This document shows positions 52,546 through 62,030 of a stretch of 64,000 nt of DNA, in pieces. The stretch lies in the NCBI RefSeq assembly GCF_002797895.1, contig NZ_PGES01000001.1, positions 3,906,001 through 3,970,000 of the forward strand, read 5' to 3'. The stretch comes from Janthinobacterium sp. 67. Its GTDB lineage: Bacteria; Pseudomonadota; Gammaproteobacteria; Burkholderiales; Burkholderiaceae_D. The notes beneath the pieces were generated by a model that saw nothing but the letters and a program-made list of their open reading frames with translations, was not told the DNA's origin and did no database searches. Every line of letters begins with the position of its first letter. Within the stretch, counting starts at the first letter, position 1. Position numbers and translations under genes: made by a program.

Positions 52546-55500
52546 GTGAAGACCATTTGCTGGACGAGTTCGCCGCACTGGAGCAGCACGAACAGATGAT
52601 CCTGGCCTTGCTGGCCATCACGGGCGAACCGGTCGGCAAGCACGCCGTGTATGAACACTTGCAGCGGGCCAATGTCGTCGAACCGGACGGCACGCCGTTT
52701 TCCCTGCTGGTCGTGACGAACATGCTGCAGCGGCTGACGCGTCTGGCGCTGGCCAGCGAGGTGGTGGGACGCGGCTTTGCCTGCGAAGCGAAGCTGCGCT
52801 GGCCCGCCATGCGCGCGGCCATCGAGCACCTGGTGTTTCGCGACCTGTGCCAGGCCATCGAGCTGATCAATCCCGTGCGCCGCAACTGGGATGGCTATGT
52901 GGAATTGCGCAGCTACCGGCAAGGCGTGGCGCGCCTGCGCATCGCCCTGTTGCGCAACGACGAGGTACGTCACGTGGCCGCCATCCTGGCCGCCTGCATG
53001 GCCTGCTATGAAGCGCAGCAACTGCATCCGCTGATCGAAATTTTCGGCCGCCCGTTCGAGCCGGAAATGCTGTCCTTCGTCATGCCGCAATTGCAGGATG
53101 ACATACTCGCCGTGCTGCTGGGCAACGCCCCGCGCGAACCGGCCACGGCGCACGCCATCCGCACCTACGCGCGCGCCCACCATGCGCGCCAGACGGCCGC
53201 CGGCGACCATATCGGCGCCGCCCTGCCGCTGGCCTTGGCCGAAGATGCCCTGCTGTGCGGCGAACTCGACGCGGCCGCCCGCTACCTGGCGGGCCAGCAG
53301 GGGCCGCAGGCGCTGTTTGTCGACAGCAGCATCGCCCTGTTGCGCGGCGAACATGCGCACGCCGTGGCGGGCTTCGAAACGGCCTTGAAAGGGCTGCGCA
53401 AGGAGGCGGGCAAGCGCAAGCTGTGCTTCACGGGCATCGGCGGCCATTTGTACGTGCTGGCGCTATTGCGCGGCAACGATGCCAAGCTGCTGAAAAACGC
53501 GGAAACCTATCTCGATATCGCGCTGCACGCGCAGCCGAACCACGACAGCATCGTCTACCAGCAACTCAACACCTTGCGCCTCGTGCGCGCCGGCGTGCAG
53601 CAGGCGGAAAGCATTTCCACCCGCAGCTGGGAAACGGGACTGCAGCCGCAATTGTTCCAGGCCCTGCTGTACTACTGGCTGGCCCTGCCGCAACTGGCCG
53701 AACGCAAGGACCAGTTGCGAGCGCTGGTGCAGCAGGCGGACGCGGCCGGCTACGATCTGATCGCGGCCCAGGCGGCCGGCTTGCTGGGCTTGATGGGCGA
53801 ACCGCAGCAGGAACGCTACGCCACGGCCAAGCGGGCGCAGCATGGATTGACGGACATGGCGCCGTGGTTCGAGCGCCAGGAATCGTGGCAGCGCCAGCTG
53901 AGCGCGCTCATCAACCTGCAGCAGAACGCGCCCGCCGAAGCGCTGGGCGGGGTGTCGCGCCTCGTGTGGCTGGTGGCGTTCGACCCGCGCTTTGGCCTGA
54001 CGGCCGTGGAAGTGCGCGAACAGAAACGCGACGCGCGCGGCGGCTGGAGCAAGGGCCGCGCCATGGGTCTCAAACGCCTGGCCGAGGAAGCGGGCGGCAT
54101 CGATTTCCTCACGCCGCAAGACGCCCGCGCGGCCGGCAGCATCGCCCCTTTCAAACAATATTATTCGTCGGCGCCGCGCTATGAAGTCGAGCTGGACAAG
54201 GCTGCCGTCTTGCTCGTCGGCCACCCGCTCGTGTTCTGGCTCGACAACCCCGACACGCGCGTGGAACTGATCGCCGGCGCGCCCGAACTCCTGATCAAGT
54301 CGCACGAGGGGCAGCTGTGGCTGGGCATGCAGCCGCCACTGCCCGACAGCGGCAGCCATGTCGTGGTGCAGCGCGAGACGCCGACGCGCCTGCGCGTCGT
54401 GCACATCCTCGACGAGCACCGGCGCATCGGCGCCATCGTGGGCCTGGGCCTGTCCGTGCCCCTGCATGCCGAGAAACAGGTGATGCAGGCGATCGGCGCC
54501 ATCTCGTCCATGGTCACCGTGCAATCGGACATCGGCGGCGGTGGCGGCGACGCGGAAGCGATCACGGCCGACCATCGCCTGCACGTGCACCTGCTGCCCT
54601 ACCAGCAGGGCCTGAAAATGCAGATCCTGGTGCGCCCGTTGCTCGACAACGGCGCCTATTACGCGCCGGGCAGCGGCGCCGAAAGCGTGTTTGCCGACAT
54701 GGCGGGCCGGGCCGTGCAGGCGCGGCGCGACCTGAACGCGGAACGCGAAGCGCAGCGCCAGCTCATTGGTAAATGCCTGGTGCTGGAAGAGGCGGAAGAA
54801 GAGCATGGCGAGTGGCTGCTGGGCCAGCCTGCGCTGGGCTTGCAACTGCTGGTGGAATTGCAGGCGCTCGACCCCGCTGGCATCGTGCTGGCCTGGCCCG
54901 AAGGCGAAACCATGCGCGTGTCGAAACGCATCGACAGCGGCCAGATGCGCTTGAACATCAAGAGCGAAAAGGACTGGTTTGCGGCCAGCGGCGAAGTGCA
55001 GATCGATGAAGACAAGGTGATGGATTTGCGCGCCCTGCTCGACTTGATGCAGAACAATAAAAGCCGCTTCGTGGCCTTGGGCGACAACCAGTTCCTGGCC
55101 CTCAGCGACGAGCTGCACCGGCGCCTGTCGGAACTGGCCGCGTATGGCGAGGCGCATGCCGACGGCGTGCACATCCACCCGCTGGCCGCCTTCGCGCTGG
55201 AAGAGCTGGCCAACGATGCGGGCGGCGTGAAGGCCGATAAATTGTGGCGCGAACACTTGCTGCGCCTGCGCGCCCTCGACGACTATCAACCGCAGCTGCC
55301 CAGCACCCTGCAGGCGGACCTGCGCGACTACCAGCTGGCCGGCTACGAATGGCTGGCGCGCCTGGCGCACTGGGGCGTGGGCGCCTGCCTGGCCGACGAC
55401 ATGGGACTCGGCAAGACCTTACAGGCGCTGGCCCTGATCCTGGCGCGCGCGCCGAACGGCCCCACCCTGGTGGTCGCCCCCACGTCCGTGTGCATGAACT

Positions 55501-56711
55501 GGATCAGCGAAGCGCAGCGCTTCGCGCCCACCTTGAACATCAAACTGTTCGGCAGCGGCGACCGCGCCGACATGCTGGACACATTGCAGCCCTTCGACGT
55601 GGTGGTAGCCAGCTATGGCTTGCTGCAGCAGGAAGCGGCCATGTTTGCCGGCGTGCGCTGGCATACGATCGTGCTCGACGAAGCGCAGGCGATCAAGAAT
55701 GGCGCGACCAAACGCTCGCAAGCCGTGATGGCCCTGCAAGGCGATTTCCGCATGGTGGCCAGCGGCACGCCGCTGGAAAACCACCTGGGCGAACTGTGGA
55801 ACCTGTTCCGCTTCATCAACCCCGGTTTGCTGGGCACCCTGGACCAGTTCAACCTGCGCTTCGCCGGTCCCATCGAAAAGGACCAGGATAAACGAGCGGC
55901 GGCCGGCGCGCGCCTGCGCTTGCGCCGCCTGATCGCGCCTTTCATCCTGCGCCGGACCAAGACGCAAGTGCTGTCGGAATTGCCGTCGCGTACGGAAATC
56001 GTGCTGGAAGTGGAATTGTCGCCGCAGGAAACGGCGCTGTACGAATCGTTGCGCCGCGAAGCGCTGGAAAAGCTGGCCATGGTGGAAGGGCCGGCATCCA
56101 AGAAAGCCATCCAGATCCTGGCCGAAATCATGAAGCTGCGCCGCGCCTGCTGCAATCCGCAACTGGTGGCGCCGGAACTGGGCCTGGCCAGCAGCAAGCT
56201 GGCGGCCTTCGCCCAATTGCTGTCGGGCTTGCTGGAAAACCGCCACAAGGTACTCGTCTTCAGCCAGTTCGTCGACCATCTGACCCTGATCCGCCAGCAC
56301 CTGGAGCAGCATGGCGTGCGCTACCAGTATCTCGACGGCAGCACGCCGATGCAGGAGCGCAAGCGCCGCGTCGATGCCTTCCAGGCGGGCGACGGCGACG
56401 TTTTCCTGATCAGCCTGAAGGCGGGCGGCATGGGCATCAATTTGACGGCGGCCGATTACGTGATCCACATGGACCCGTGGTGGAACCCGGCCGTGGAAGA
56501 CCAGGCCTCGGACCGCGCCCACCGCATGGGGCAATTGCGTCCCGTCACCATCTACCGCCTGGTGGCCAAGCACACGATCGAGGAAGGCATCGTCGAATTG
56601 CACCAGCACAAGCGCGACCTGGCCGACAGTCTGCTGGAAGGCAGCGACGCGGCCGCGCGCATGTCGGCCCATGACATGCTGGCCATGCTGCAGGACGGGT
56701 TGAAGCCATGA
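52542..56711 (+). CDS. Large SNF2-family DNA helicase-like ATPase
   Basis: This 1389-residue protein has a winged-helix-like N-terminus (about 1-95), a long helical region with repeated Leu-rich blocks (about 100-480) and a middle region ending near 900. The SNF2 ATPase follows, with DDMGLGKTLQAL (about 950-961), DEAQ (about 1046-1049), SGTPLENHLGELWNL (about 1073-1087) and the helicase C domain (FSQFVDHLTLI near 1240, LKAGGMGINLTAAD, QASDRAHRMGQ near 1303-1313). Such enzymes remodel protein-DNA complexes; RapA is the bacterial example. The overlap with the S9 gene implies co-translation. No N-terminal zinc-finger SWIM motif is visible. Confidence 0.9.
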   Translation: MSEDHLLDEFAALEQHEQMILALLAITGEPVGKHAVYEHLQRANVVEPDGTPFSLLVVTNMLQRLTRLALASEVVGRGFACEAKLRWPAMRAAIEHLVFRDLCQAIELINPVRRNWDGYVELRSYRQGVARLRIALLRNDEVRHVAAILAACMACYEAQQLHPLIEIFGRPFEPEMLSFVMPQLQDDILAVLLGNAPREPATAHAIRTYARAHHARQTAAGDHIGAALPLALAEDALLCGELDAAARYLAGQQGPQALFVDSSIALLRGEHAHAVAGFETALKGLRKEAGKRKLCFTGIGGHLYVLALLRGNDAKLLKNAETYLDIALHAQPNHDSIVYQQLNTLRLVRAGVQQAESISTRSWETGLQPQLFQALLYYWLALPQLAERKDQLRALVQQADAAGYDLIAAQAAGLLGLMGEPQQERYATAKRAQHGLTDMAPWFERQESWQRQLSALINLQQNAPAEALGGVSRLVWLVAFDPRFGLTAVEVREQKRDARGGWSKGRAMGLKRLAEEAGGIDFLTPQDARAAGSIAPFKQYYSSAPRYEVELDKAAVLLVGHPLVFWLDNPDTRVELIAGAPELLIKSHEGQLWLGMQPPLPDSGSHVVVQRETPTRLRVVHILDEHRRIGAIVGLGLSVPLHAEKQVMQAIGAISSMVTVQSDIGGGGGDAEAITADHRLHVHLLPYQQGLKMQILVRPLLDNGAYYAPGSGAESVFADMAGRAVQARRDLNAEREAQRQLIGKCLVLEEAEEEHGEWLLGQPALGLQLLVELQALDPAGIVLAWPEGETMRVSKRIDSGQMRLNIKSEKDWFAASGEVQIDEDKVMDLRALLDLMQNNKSRFVALGDNQFLALSDELHRRLSELAAYGEAHADGVHIHPLAAFALEELANDAGGVKADKLWREHLLRLRALDDYQPQLPSTLQADLRDYQLAGYEWLARLAHWGVGACLADDMGLGKTLQALALILARAPNGPTLVVAPTSVCMNWISEAQRFAPTLNIKLFGSGDRADMLDTLQPFDVVVASYGLLQQEAAMFAGVRWHTIVLDEAQAIKNGATKRSQAVMALQGDFRMVASGTPLENHLGELWNLFRFINPGLLGTLDQFNLRFAGPIEKDQDKRAAAGARLRLRRLIAPFILRRTKTQVLSELPSRTEIVLEVELSPQETALYESLRREALEKLAMVEGPASKKAIQILAEIMKLRRACCNPQLVAPELGLASSKLAAFAQLLSGLLENRHKVLVFSQFVDHLTLIRQHLEQHGVRYQYLDGSTPMQERKRRVDAFQAGDGDVFLISLKAGGMGINLTAADYVIHMDPWWNPAVEDQASDRAHRMGQLRPVTIYRLVAKHTIEEGIVELHQHKRDLADSLLEGSDAAARMSAHDMLAMLQDGLKP

Positions 56712-56780
56712 GCTTGAAAAAATGCACGGGCAAGCCGCGTTCCATGCGATGATCGTTTTTCCCTGTTTTGATGCCACGCC

Positions 56781-57269
56781 ATGACCGACTACATCGCCAC
56801 CAGCGCCGGCCAGCGCGCCACCTTTTTGTGCGGCAAATCCTGGACCGCCTACGTCAGCACTTTCATGATTGCCGTGCTGCTGTTCTTTGCCGCACTGCCG
56901 CTGGCCTTCAAGTACAACACGCGCGCCGCCTTCGTCGTGCTGCTCGGCTCGGCCCTGATCGTCGGCTACCGCCTGCTGACGATACGCAGCTACCAGCTGT
57001 ACATTGATGAGGCGGGCGTGTGGCTGGCCTCCGGCATCTTGCCGTGGAAAAAGAAACTGACGGGCGTCAAATGGCGCGACATGGATGAAGCCGTCTATGA
57101 AACAAACTTCTGGAGCTGGCTGTTCCAGTCCTATACGGTGCGCGTCAGCCAGCGCTATACGCAAGACATCGAAATCCACGCCACCGGCATGGCGCGCGGC
57201 AAGGATGCCGTGGCGGCCATCAATGCGCGCCACCAGGAACTGCTGCACGGCAGCGCCATCATCGTCTAG
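56781..57269 (+). CDS. Small membrane protein, PH-like domain
   Basis: This 162-residue protein starts MTDYIATSAGQRATFLCGK. Two membrane helices (about 25-45 and 48-66) are followed by a cytoplasmic domain (about 70-155) that looks like the bacterial PH-type fold (YQLYIDEAGVWLASGILPWKKKLTGVKW). No specific function can be given. It follows the SNF2 gene by 69 bases, in the same direction. Confidence 0.7.
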   Translation: MTDYIATSAGQRATFLCGKSWTAYVSTFMIAVLLFFAALPLAFKYNTRAAFVVLLGSALIVGYRLLTIRSYQLYIDEAGVWLASGILPWKKKLTGVKWRDMDEAVYETNFWSWLFQSYTVRVSQRYTQDIEIHATGMARGKDAVAAINARHQELLHGSAIIV

Positions 57270-57333
57270 CGCCGCAGGGGCAATTAGTGCTAACCTTTGG
57301 GCCGCCCAGGCAAGCAAGGCCAACCTTTCAATA

Positions 57334-57386
57334 GTTGTTTGTTAGCCATATTATCAGTTTATTATTTTCTGATAATAACAAACAAC
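57334..57386 (+). promoter_or_regulatory. Leader hairpin upstream of the DUF885 gene
   Basis: GTTGTTTGTT (57334-57343) pairs with AACAAACAAC (57377-57386). Inside it, ATTATCAG pairs with CTGATAAT, with a six-base bulge and an 11-base AT loop. It ends 21 bases before the ATG, just ahead of the ribosome site AAGAG. It could be an attenuator, an RNA-protein site or an operator dyad. Confidence 0.5.
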
Positions 57387-57407
57387 AAAATATTCAAGAG
57401 ATAAACT

Positions 57408-59270
57408 ATGCTGATAAAAAATAAAGTTGCGCTCGCCGCATTGATGATGGCTTTTACCCTGACACCGGCCAGCGCCGCCAAGAAGCCGCAGAAAAGCGGC
57501 AAGACCGGCACCAGCAGCAGCAAGAAGAAAACCGTCGCCAAGAAAGCGGCCGTCGTCACGGCTGCCACGGCAGCCACGGTCGCTGCCGTCGCCAGCGAGA
57601 ACAGCAGCGACCGTTCCATGAATAACCTGAGCGGCCAGTTCCTCACGGCCCTGTGGCGCCTGGACCCGGAAAGCGCGATTTCCGTCGGCAAGTACGATGG
57701 CGCCGCCAACCTGAGCATTCCCGACGCGGCCAGCCGCCAGAAGCAACTGGCCTTCATCGAAGAATGGCTGGGCAAGTTCGGCAAGCTCAATGCCGGCAAA
57801 ATGTCGGACAAGCAACGTACCGACCTGGCCTTGCTGACGAATAAACTGCAATCGGACCGCTGGTATCTGACCACCTTCCGCGAATTCGAATGGAATCCCG
57901 CCCAGTACAACGTGGCCGGCTCCATCGACTTCATCCTGAACACGGAATACGCGGCCCAGCCGCAGCGCCTGCGCACCTTGCTCAAGCGCATCGCCACCGT
58001 GCCGCAATACTACGCGGCCGCGCGCGCCAGCATCGTCAACCCCACGCGCGAACACACGCAGCTGGCCATCGCCCAGAGCGCCGGCGTGCTCAGCGTGCTT
58101 GACGACCTGAACAAGACGGCACAGGGCTCCATCCTGACGCCGACGGAAAAGCAGCTGTACAACGCGCGCATCGCCGCCGCCCGCACGGCCGTGCAAGGCT
58201 ATGCGGCCTGGCTGACGGAGCAGGATGCGGCGCTGGCGCAGAACGGCAATGCGCGCTCCTTCCGCATCGGCAAGGATTTGTATGAGCAGAAATTTGCCTA
58301 CGATATCCAGGCCAGCGTGAGCGCCGAGCAGATGTACCAGAAGGCCCTGGCCGCGCGCGAAAAGCTGCTCGAGCACATGGATAGCCTGTCCGACGAGCTG
58401 TGGGTGAAAACCATGGGCAGCACGGCCAAGCCGGCGGACCGCACGGCGAAGATCGGCATGGTGATCGACAAGCTGTCGAGCAACCACGTGGCGGCCGCCG
58501 ATTTCGTGCCGGAAATCCGCCGCCAGATCCCGGAACTGCAGGAATGGGTGAGCAGCCACAACCTGCTGACGATGGACCCGAAAAAGCCGCTCGTCGTGCG
58601 TGAAACTCCCGCTTACCAGCGCGGCGTGGCCGGCGCCAGCATCGAGGCGCCCGGCCCCTACCGCCCGCAGGACCGCACCTATTACAACGTGACGCCGCTC
58701 GATGGCGAAACGCCGGAACAGGCGGAAAGCAGCTTGCGCGAATACAACCACTGGATCTTGCAGATCCTGAATATCCACGAAGCCATTCCCGGCCACTACA
58801 CGCAGCTCGTGTATGCGAACAAATCGCCATCCTTGGTCAAATCGATCTTCGGCAACGGCGCCATGATCGAAGGCTGGGCCGTGTATGGCGAGCGCATGAT
58901 GCTCGAATCGGGCTATGGCAACAACGCGCCGGAAATGTGGCTGATGTATTCGAAGTGGAATTTGCGCAGCGTCACCAACACCATCCTCGACTACAGCGTG
59001 CACGTGCTGGGCATGACGGAAGCGCAAGCGCTCGACCTGCTGACGCGCCAGGCCTTCCAGACCCAGCGTGAAGCGAAGGAAAAATGGCGCCGCGTGCAGC
59101 TGAGCTCGGTGCAACTGACCAGCTATTTCAGCGGCTACAGCGAAATCATGGATTTGCGCGAACAGCGCAAGCAAGCGCTGGGCAACAAATTCGTGCTGAA
59201 GGATTTCCATGAGCAATTCCTCAGCTACGGCAGCGCACCCGTGAAAGTCATCAAGGAACTGATGAATTAA
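57408..59270 (+). CDS. DUF885-family protein, secreted, metallopeptidase-like
   Basis: This 620-residue protein has a signal peptide (NKVALAALMMAFTLTPASA), a Lys/Ala-rich stretch (KKPQKSGKTGTSSSKKKTVAKK, of which positions about 25-46) and a DUF885 domain. The domain carries HEAIPGHY (about 461-468) as the likely HExxH-like zinc site and GWAVYGERM further on. Such proteins are M1-related by fold and are presumed peptidases, but activity has not been shown for this one. AAGAG precedes the ATG by seven bases. It ends at a terminator. Confidence 0.82.
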   Translation: MLIKNKVALAALMMAFTLTPASAAKKPQKSGKTGTSSSKKKTVAKKAAVVTAATAATVAAVASENSSDRSMNNLSGQFLTALWRLDPESAISVGKYDGAANLSIPDAASRQKQLAFIEEWLGKFGKLNAGKMSDKQRTDLALLTNKLQSDRWYLTTFREFEWNPAQYNVAGSIDFILNTEYAAQPQRLRTLLKRIATVPQYYAAARASIVNPTREHTQLAIAQSAGVLSVLDDLNKTAQGSILTPTEKQLYNARIAAARTAVQGYAAWLTEQDAALAQNGNARSFRIGKDLYEQKFAYDIQASVSAEQMYQKALAAREKLLEHMDSLSDELWVKTMGSTAKPADRTAKIGMVIDKLSSNHVAAADFVPEIRRQIPELQEWVSSHNLLTMDPKKPLVVRETPAYQRGVAGASIEAPGPYRPQDRTYYNVTPLDGETPEQAESSLREYNHWILQILNIHEAIPGHYTQLVYANKSPSLVKSIFGNGAMIEGWAVYGERMMLESGYGNNAPEMWLMYSKWNLRSVTNTILDYSVHVLGMTEAQALDLLTRQAFQTQREAKEKWRRVQLSSVQLTSYFSGYSEIMDLREQRKQALGNKFVLKDFHEQFLSYGSAPVKVIKELMN

Positions 59271-59292
59271 CTCGTACGCATCCTCTGCTTGC

Positions 59293-59316
59293 AAAGGGCG
59301 CCGCGGCGCCCTTTTT
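59293..59316 (+). terminator. Terminator after the DUF885 gene
   Basis: AAGGGCGCC / GC / GGCGCCCTT form a nine-bp stem followed by T's, 22 bases after the stop. Confidence 0.9.
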
Positions 59317-59442
59317 GCATGCGTTTGCGCCGCCGCAAACCAGCGGCGTGCCTGTCCATTAAGCTGACGGGAAGGCAGGCGCCACAGCACTCCTCACTGG
59401 CAATTGCCGATTTTCCTGCTAGGCTGGATATCAGGAGCGTCC

Positions 59443-59910
59443 ATGCATATGCCCATCCAGTTCGACACCCTCGATTACGCCAAGCGCCTTGCCTCGGCCG
59501 GCGTGCCCACGCAGCAGGCAGAGGCCCATGCCACGGCCTTGGGCGACGTGCTGGGCTCGGCTGTCGTCGTACATGGCGAACTGGCGGCGCTGGAGCGCAA
59601 TCTGCTGGGGGAAATCAAGCTGGTGTCGCACAACATCGATACCAAGGTCGGCGCCCTGGAATTGAAGATCGATGCGCTGGAGCTCAGGCTCGATACCCGG
59701 ATCGATGCGCTGGACCTGAAACTCGATACGAGGATAGATGCGCTGGAGCACAAATTCGATACCAAATTAGATGCCTTGGAACACACATTCGACGCCCGCC
59801 TGGAACGTCTGGACTTGCGCCATGGCGCGGACATGAAACACGTCTATTGGATGATGAGCACCCTGATCCTGCTCAACCTGGGCATCCTCAGCAAACTGAT
59901 GCTGCAGTAA
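59443..59910 (+). CDS. DUF1640-like coiled-coil protein with five 11-residue repeats
   Basis: This 155-residue protein starts at the ATG at 59443, five bases after AGGAG; a second in-frame ATG at 59449 is possible. After MHMPIQFDTLDYAKRL comes a coiled coil containing about five hendecads (LDTRIDALDLK, LDTRIDALEHK, FDTKLDALEHT and two divergent units). A C-terminal membrane helix (YWMMSTLILLNLGILSKLML) ends the protein. It resembles DUF1640/CCDC90-type membrane-anchored coiled coils. The repeats are exact enough to suggest recent expansion by 33-base duplication. Confidence 0.72.
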   Translation: MHMPIQFDTLDYAKRLASAGVPTQQAEAHATALGDVLGSAVVVHGELAALERNLLGEIKLVSHNIDTKVGALELKIDALELRLDTRIDALDLKLDTRIDALEHKFDTKLDALEHTFDARLERLDLRHGADMKHVYWMMSTLILLNLGILSKLMLQ

Positions 59911-59934
59911 GTACTACCAACTTTCCTGCTAATA

Positions 59935-59972
59935 AAAAAGCCGCTGCTCCCGAGGAAGTCAGCGGCTTTCGT
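59935..59972. terminator. Bidirectional terminator between the coiled-coil gene and tatC
   Basis: GCCGCTG and CAGCGGC flank a 13-base loop, with A's before and T's after. It serves the converging coiled-coil gene and the tatC end. Confidence 0.78.
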
Positions 59973-59992
59973 TTGCGAATATAACAGGCCGT

Positions 59993-60748
59993 CTAGGACG
60001 CTTCTTCCGGCGCCTGGGTGGCCTTGACGAAGATGGGCGCCACCAGCAGGCCCAGCTCGAACAGCAAACACATCGGGATGGCCAGCGAGAACTGGCTGAC
60101 GACGTCCGGCGGCGTGACGATGGCGGCAATGACGAAAGCGCCGACGATGACGTAGGGACGCACCTCCTTGAGTTTCGCGATGGAAACCAGGCCCATGCGC
60201 ACGAGGATGACCACCACCACGGGCACTTCGAAGGTGGCACCAAAGGCCAGGCACATCGACATGACGAAATCGAGGTAGTTTTCGATATCGGGCGTGACGG
60301 CGATCGACGACGGCGAAAAGTCGCTGATGAAGTGGAAGACGCGGCCAAACACGAAGAAATAACAGAAGGCCACGCCAGCCATGAACAGCAGGGAAGACGA
60401 GATGACGAGCGGCGCGATCAAGCGCTTTTCATGCGTGTACAGGCCGGGCGCGATGAACGCCCACATCTGGTACAGCACCCACGGCAAGGCGACGATGAAG
60501 GCGATGACCAGGGTCACTTTCATCGGCACGAGGAACGGTGAAATCACGCCGGTGGCGATCATTTTCGAGCCGGCCGGCAGCGAGGCGATCATTGGGGCAG
60601 CGATGAAATCGTAGATATGCGAAGGGCCGGGCCAGTAAAACAGGATGGCGCAGACGACGGCGATGCCGATCGAGGCCTTGACCAGGCGGTTGCGCAGCTC
60701 GACCAGATGCGAGATAAAAGTTTCTTCCACCGGGGATTTGCTACTCAT
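59993..60748 (-). CDS. tatC: Sec-independent translocase protein TatC
   Basis: This 251-residue protein has the six membrane helices of TatC, which binds twin-arginine signal peptides. Family sequences are FISHLVELRNRLVKA, PFLVPMKVTLV and SFVFVFGRVFHFISDFSPSSI-like stretches near 140. The C-terminal Ala/Glu-rich tail is short. Its start overlaps the tatB stop by four bases (ATGA). Confidence 0.97.
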   Translation of the reverse strand: MSSKSPVEETFISHLVELRNRLVKASIGIAVVCAILFYWPGPSHIYDFIAAPMIASLPAGSKMIATGVISPFLVPMKVTLVIAFIVALPWVLYQMWAFIAPGLYTHEKRLIAPLVISSSLLFMAGVAFCYFFVFGRVFHFISDFSPSSIAVTPDIENYLDFVMSMCLAFGATFEVPVVVVILVRMGLVSIAKLKEVRPYVIVGAFVIAAIVTPPDVVSQFSLAIPMCLLFELGLLVAPIFVKATQAPEEAS

Positions 60749-61278
60749 GAGTAAAAGGAGGAGGAACTGGCGCGCGGACGGAAGCGCGCCACGCGGGCCG
60801 CCGCCGACTGCACGTGCAGCTTGCCGCCGTGGCGCTGCTTGTACCAGCCAGGGATGGCGGAATTGCGCACCAGCTTCTTGCGGCGGAATTCGCGCGCCTT
60901 GCGGGCCAGGTCATCGTTGGTGGCGCGCAGCATGGCTTCATGTTCGTCGTGATGCCCGTCATACGCACTGGCATCGCCGCGCCAGGCGTTTTCCACTTCG
61001 GCCAGGTTGCCGGAGATCGAATTTTCCACGCCATGCATGGATTTCTCCACGCTTTGCTTGACGGAATGGGCCGCATCCTGCACTTCCTTCTGCAGGTTTT
61101 TCAGCTCTTCCAGTTCAATTTCGCGCGTGACTTCGGACTTCACCTGGTTCAGATAGCGTTGCGCGCGGCCATACAGGGTACCGGCCATGCGCGCCACTCT
61201 CGGCAACTTTTCAGGGCCGATGACTATCAACGCAACGACGCCGATGATGGCGATTTTAGAGAGACCGAGATCGATCAT
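60745..61278 (-). CDS. tatB: Sec-independent translocase protein TatB
   Basis: This 177-residue protein has one N-terminal membrane helix with the TatB pattern MIDLGLSKIAIIGVVALIVIGPEKLP in two parts: helix about 4-20 then GPEKLPRVARMAG. An amphipathic helix and a long polar tail follow. It overlaps tatC by four bases and follows tatA by 48. Confidence 0.95.
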   Translation of the reverse strand: MIDLGLSKIAIIGVVALIVIGPEKLPRVARMAGTLYGRAQRYLNQVKSEVTREIELEELKNLQKEVQDAAHSVKQSVEKSMHGVENSISGNLAEVENAWRGDASAYDGHHDEHEAMLRATNDDLARKAREFRRKKLVRNSAIPGWYKQRHGGKLHVQSAAARVARFRPRASSSSFYS

Positions 61279-61326
61279 AAGCGGACAAGGGCTGTTACCG
61301 GACGAGGCAAGCGCCCCGCCACGCTA

Positions 61327-61563
61327 TCAGAACTTGCTTTTCTCTTTCGTCTCGACGTCGATGGTGCTTTTGTCGGCCACTTGCGATGGCGCAGCAGGAG
61401 GGGTATTGGCTGCCGGGGCGTCATCTTCGCCCTTGACGCCATCCTTGAAGCCTTTGACGGCCTTGCCGATATCACCGCCGATATTGCCCAGTTTCTTGGT
61501 GCCGAAGACCAGCATCACAATGACCAGAACGATCAGCCAGTGCCAAATACTCAATGAACCCAT
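61327..61563 (-). CDS. tatA: Sec-independent translocase protein TatA
   Basis: This 78-residue pore-forming Tat subunit starts [16 protein letters not shown] (61563); an upstream frame extension lacks a family match. A membrane helix, the hinge [14 protein letters not shown] and an amphipathic helix [11 protein letters not shown] follow, ending in an acidic/Lys-rich tail. It is the first tat gene after hinT. Confidence 0.96.
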   Translation of the reverse strand: MGSLSIWHWLIVLVIVMLVFGTKKLGNIGGDIGKAVKGFKDGVKGEDDAPAANTPPAAPSQVADKSTIDVETKEKSKF

Positions 61564-61643
61564 CACATTCTCCTTGCGGGACGGTGCCCGAATAGCGTCA
61601 ACCAATGCCGGTAGTATACACGCGAACCCGGCGCACGGCGAAA

Positions 61644-62015
61644 TCAGTGCTGGCCGCGCCAGGGGCGGGGACCGCCGTACACGTGCATGTGCAGGTGATA
61701 CACTTCCTGCCCCCCGTTCGGGCCGCTGTTGATCATGGTCTTGAAGCCGCCGGCAGGCGCGCCATCGGCGTCATAGCTGACGGCGCAGCCGAACTCGGCA
61801 GCGAGTTTCGGCGCCAGGCGCAGCAGCTTGCCCAGCACTTCCGTATGGCTGTCGTCGCAGTCGGACAGGCTGGCCACGTGGCGCTTCGGAATCAAGAGCA
61901 GGTGCACGGGGGCGGCCGGGTTGATGTCCTTGAAGGCCAGCAAGTCCTCGTCTTCATACACGATGGTCGAGGGAATTTGTTTTGCAGCAATTTTGCAGAA
62001 AATACAGTTATCCAC
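61644..62015 (-). CDS. hinT: HIT-family hydrolase (HinT-like)
   Basis: This 123-residue protein has the HIT motif HLHMHV (about 107-112) in [11 protein letters not shown], the N-terminal [13 protein letters not shown] and [11 protein letters not shown]. HinT proteins cleave phosphoramidates such as aminoacyl-AMP. It lies between hisE and tatA, an arrangement common in Burkholderiales. Confidence 0.93.
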   Translation of the reverse strand: MDNCIFCKIAAKQIPSTIVYEDEDLLAFKDINPAAPVHLLLIPKRHVASLSDCDDSHTEVLGKLLRLAPKLAAEFGCAVSYDADGAPAGGFKTMINSGPNGGQEVYHLHMHVYGGPRPWRGQH

Positions 62016-62030
62016 GCACGCTCCAATAGG

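Noticed and set aside
50587..52578. 663-codon minus-strand frame opposite the S9 peptidase
   Set aside because: Antisense shadow: low-complexity Arg/Ala/His composition and no start signal, while the plus strand encodes a clear S9 peptidase.
53463..55370. 635-codon minus-strand frame opposite the SNF2 helicase
   Set aside because: Antisense shadow of the helicase reading frame, with no recognisable motif.
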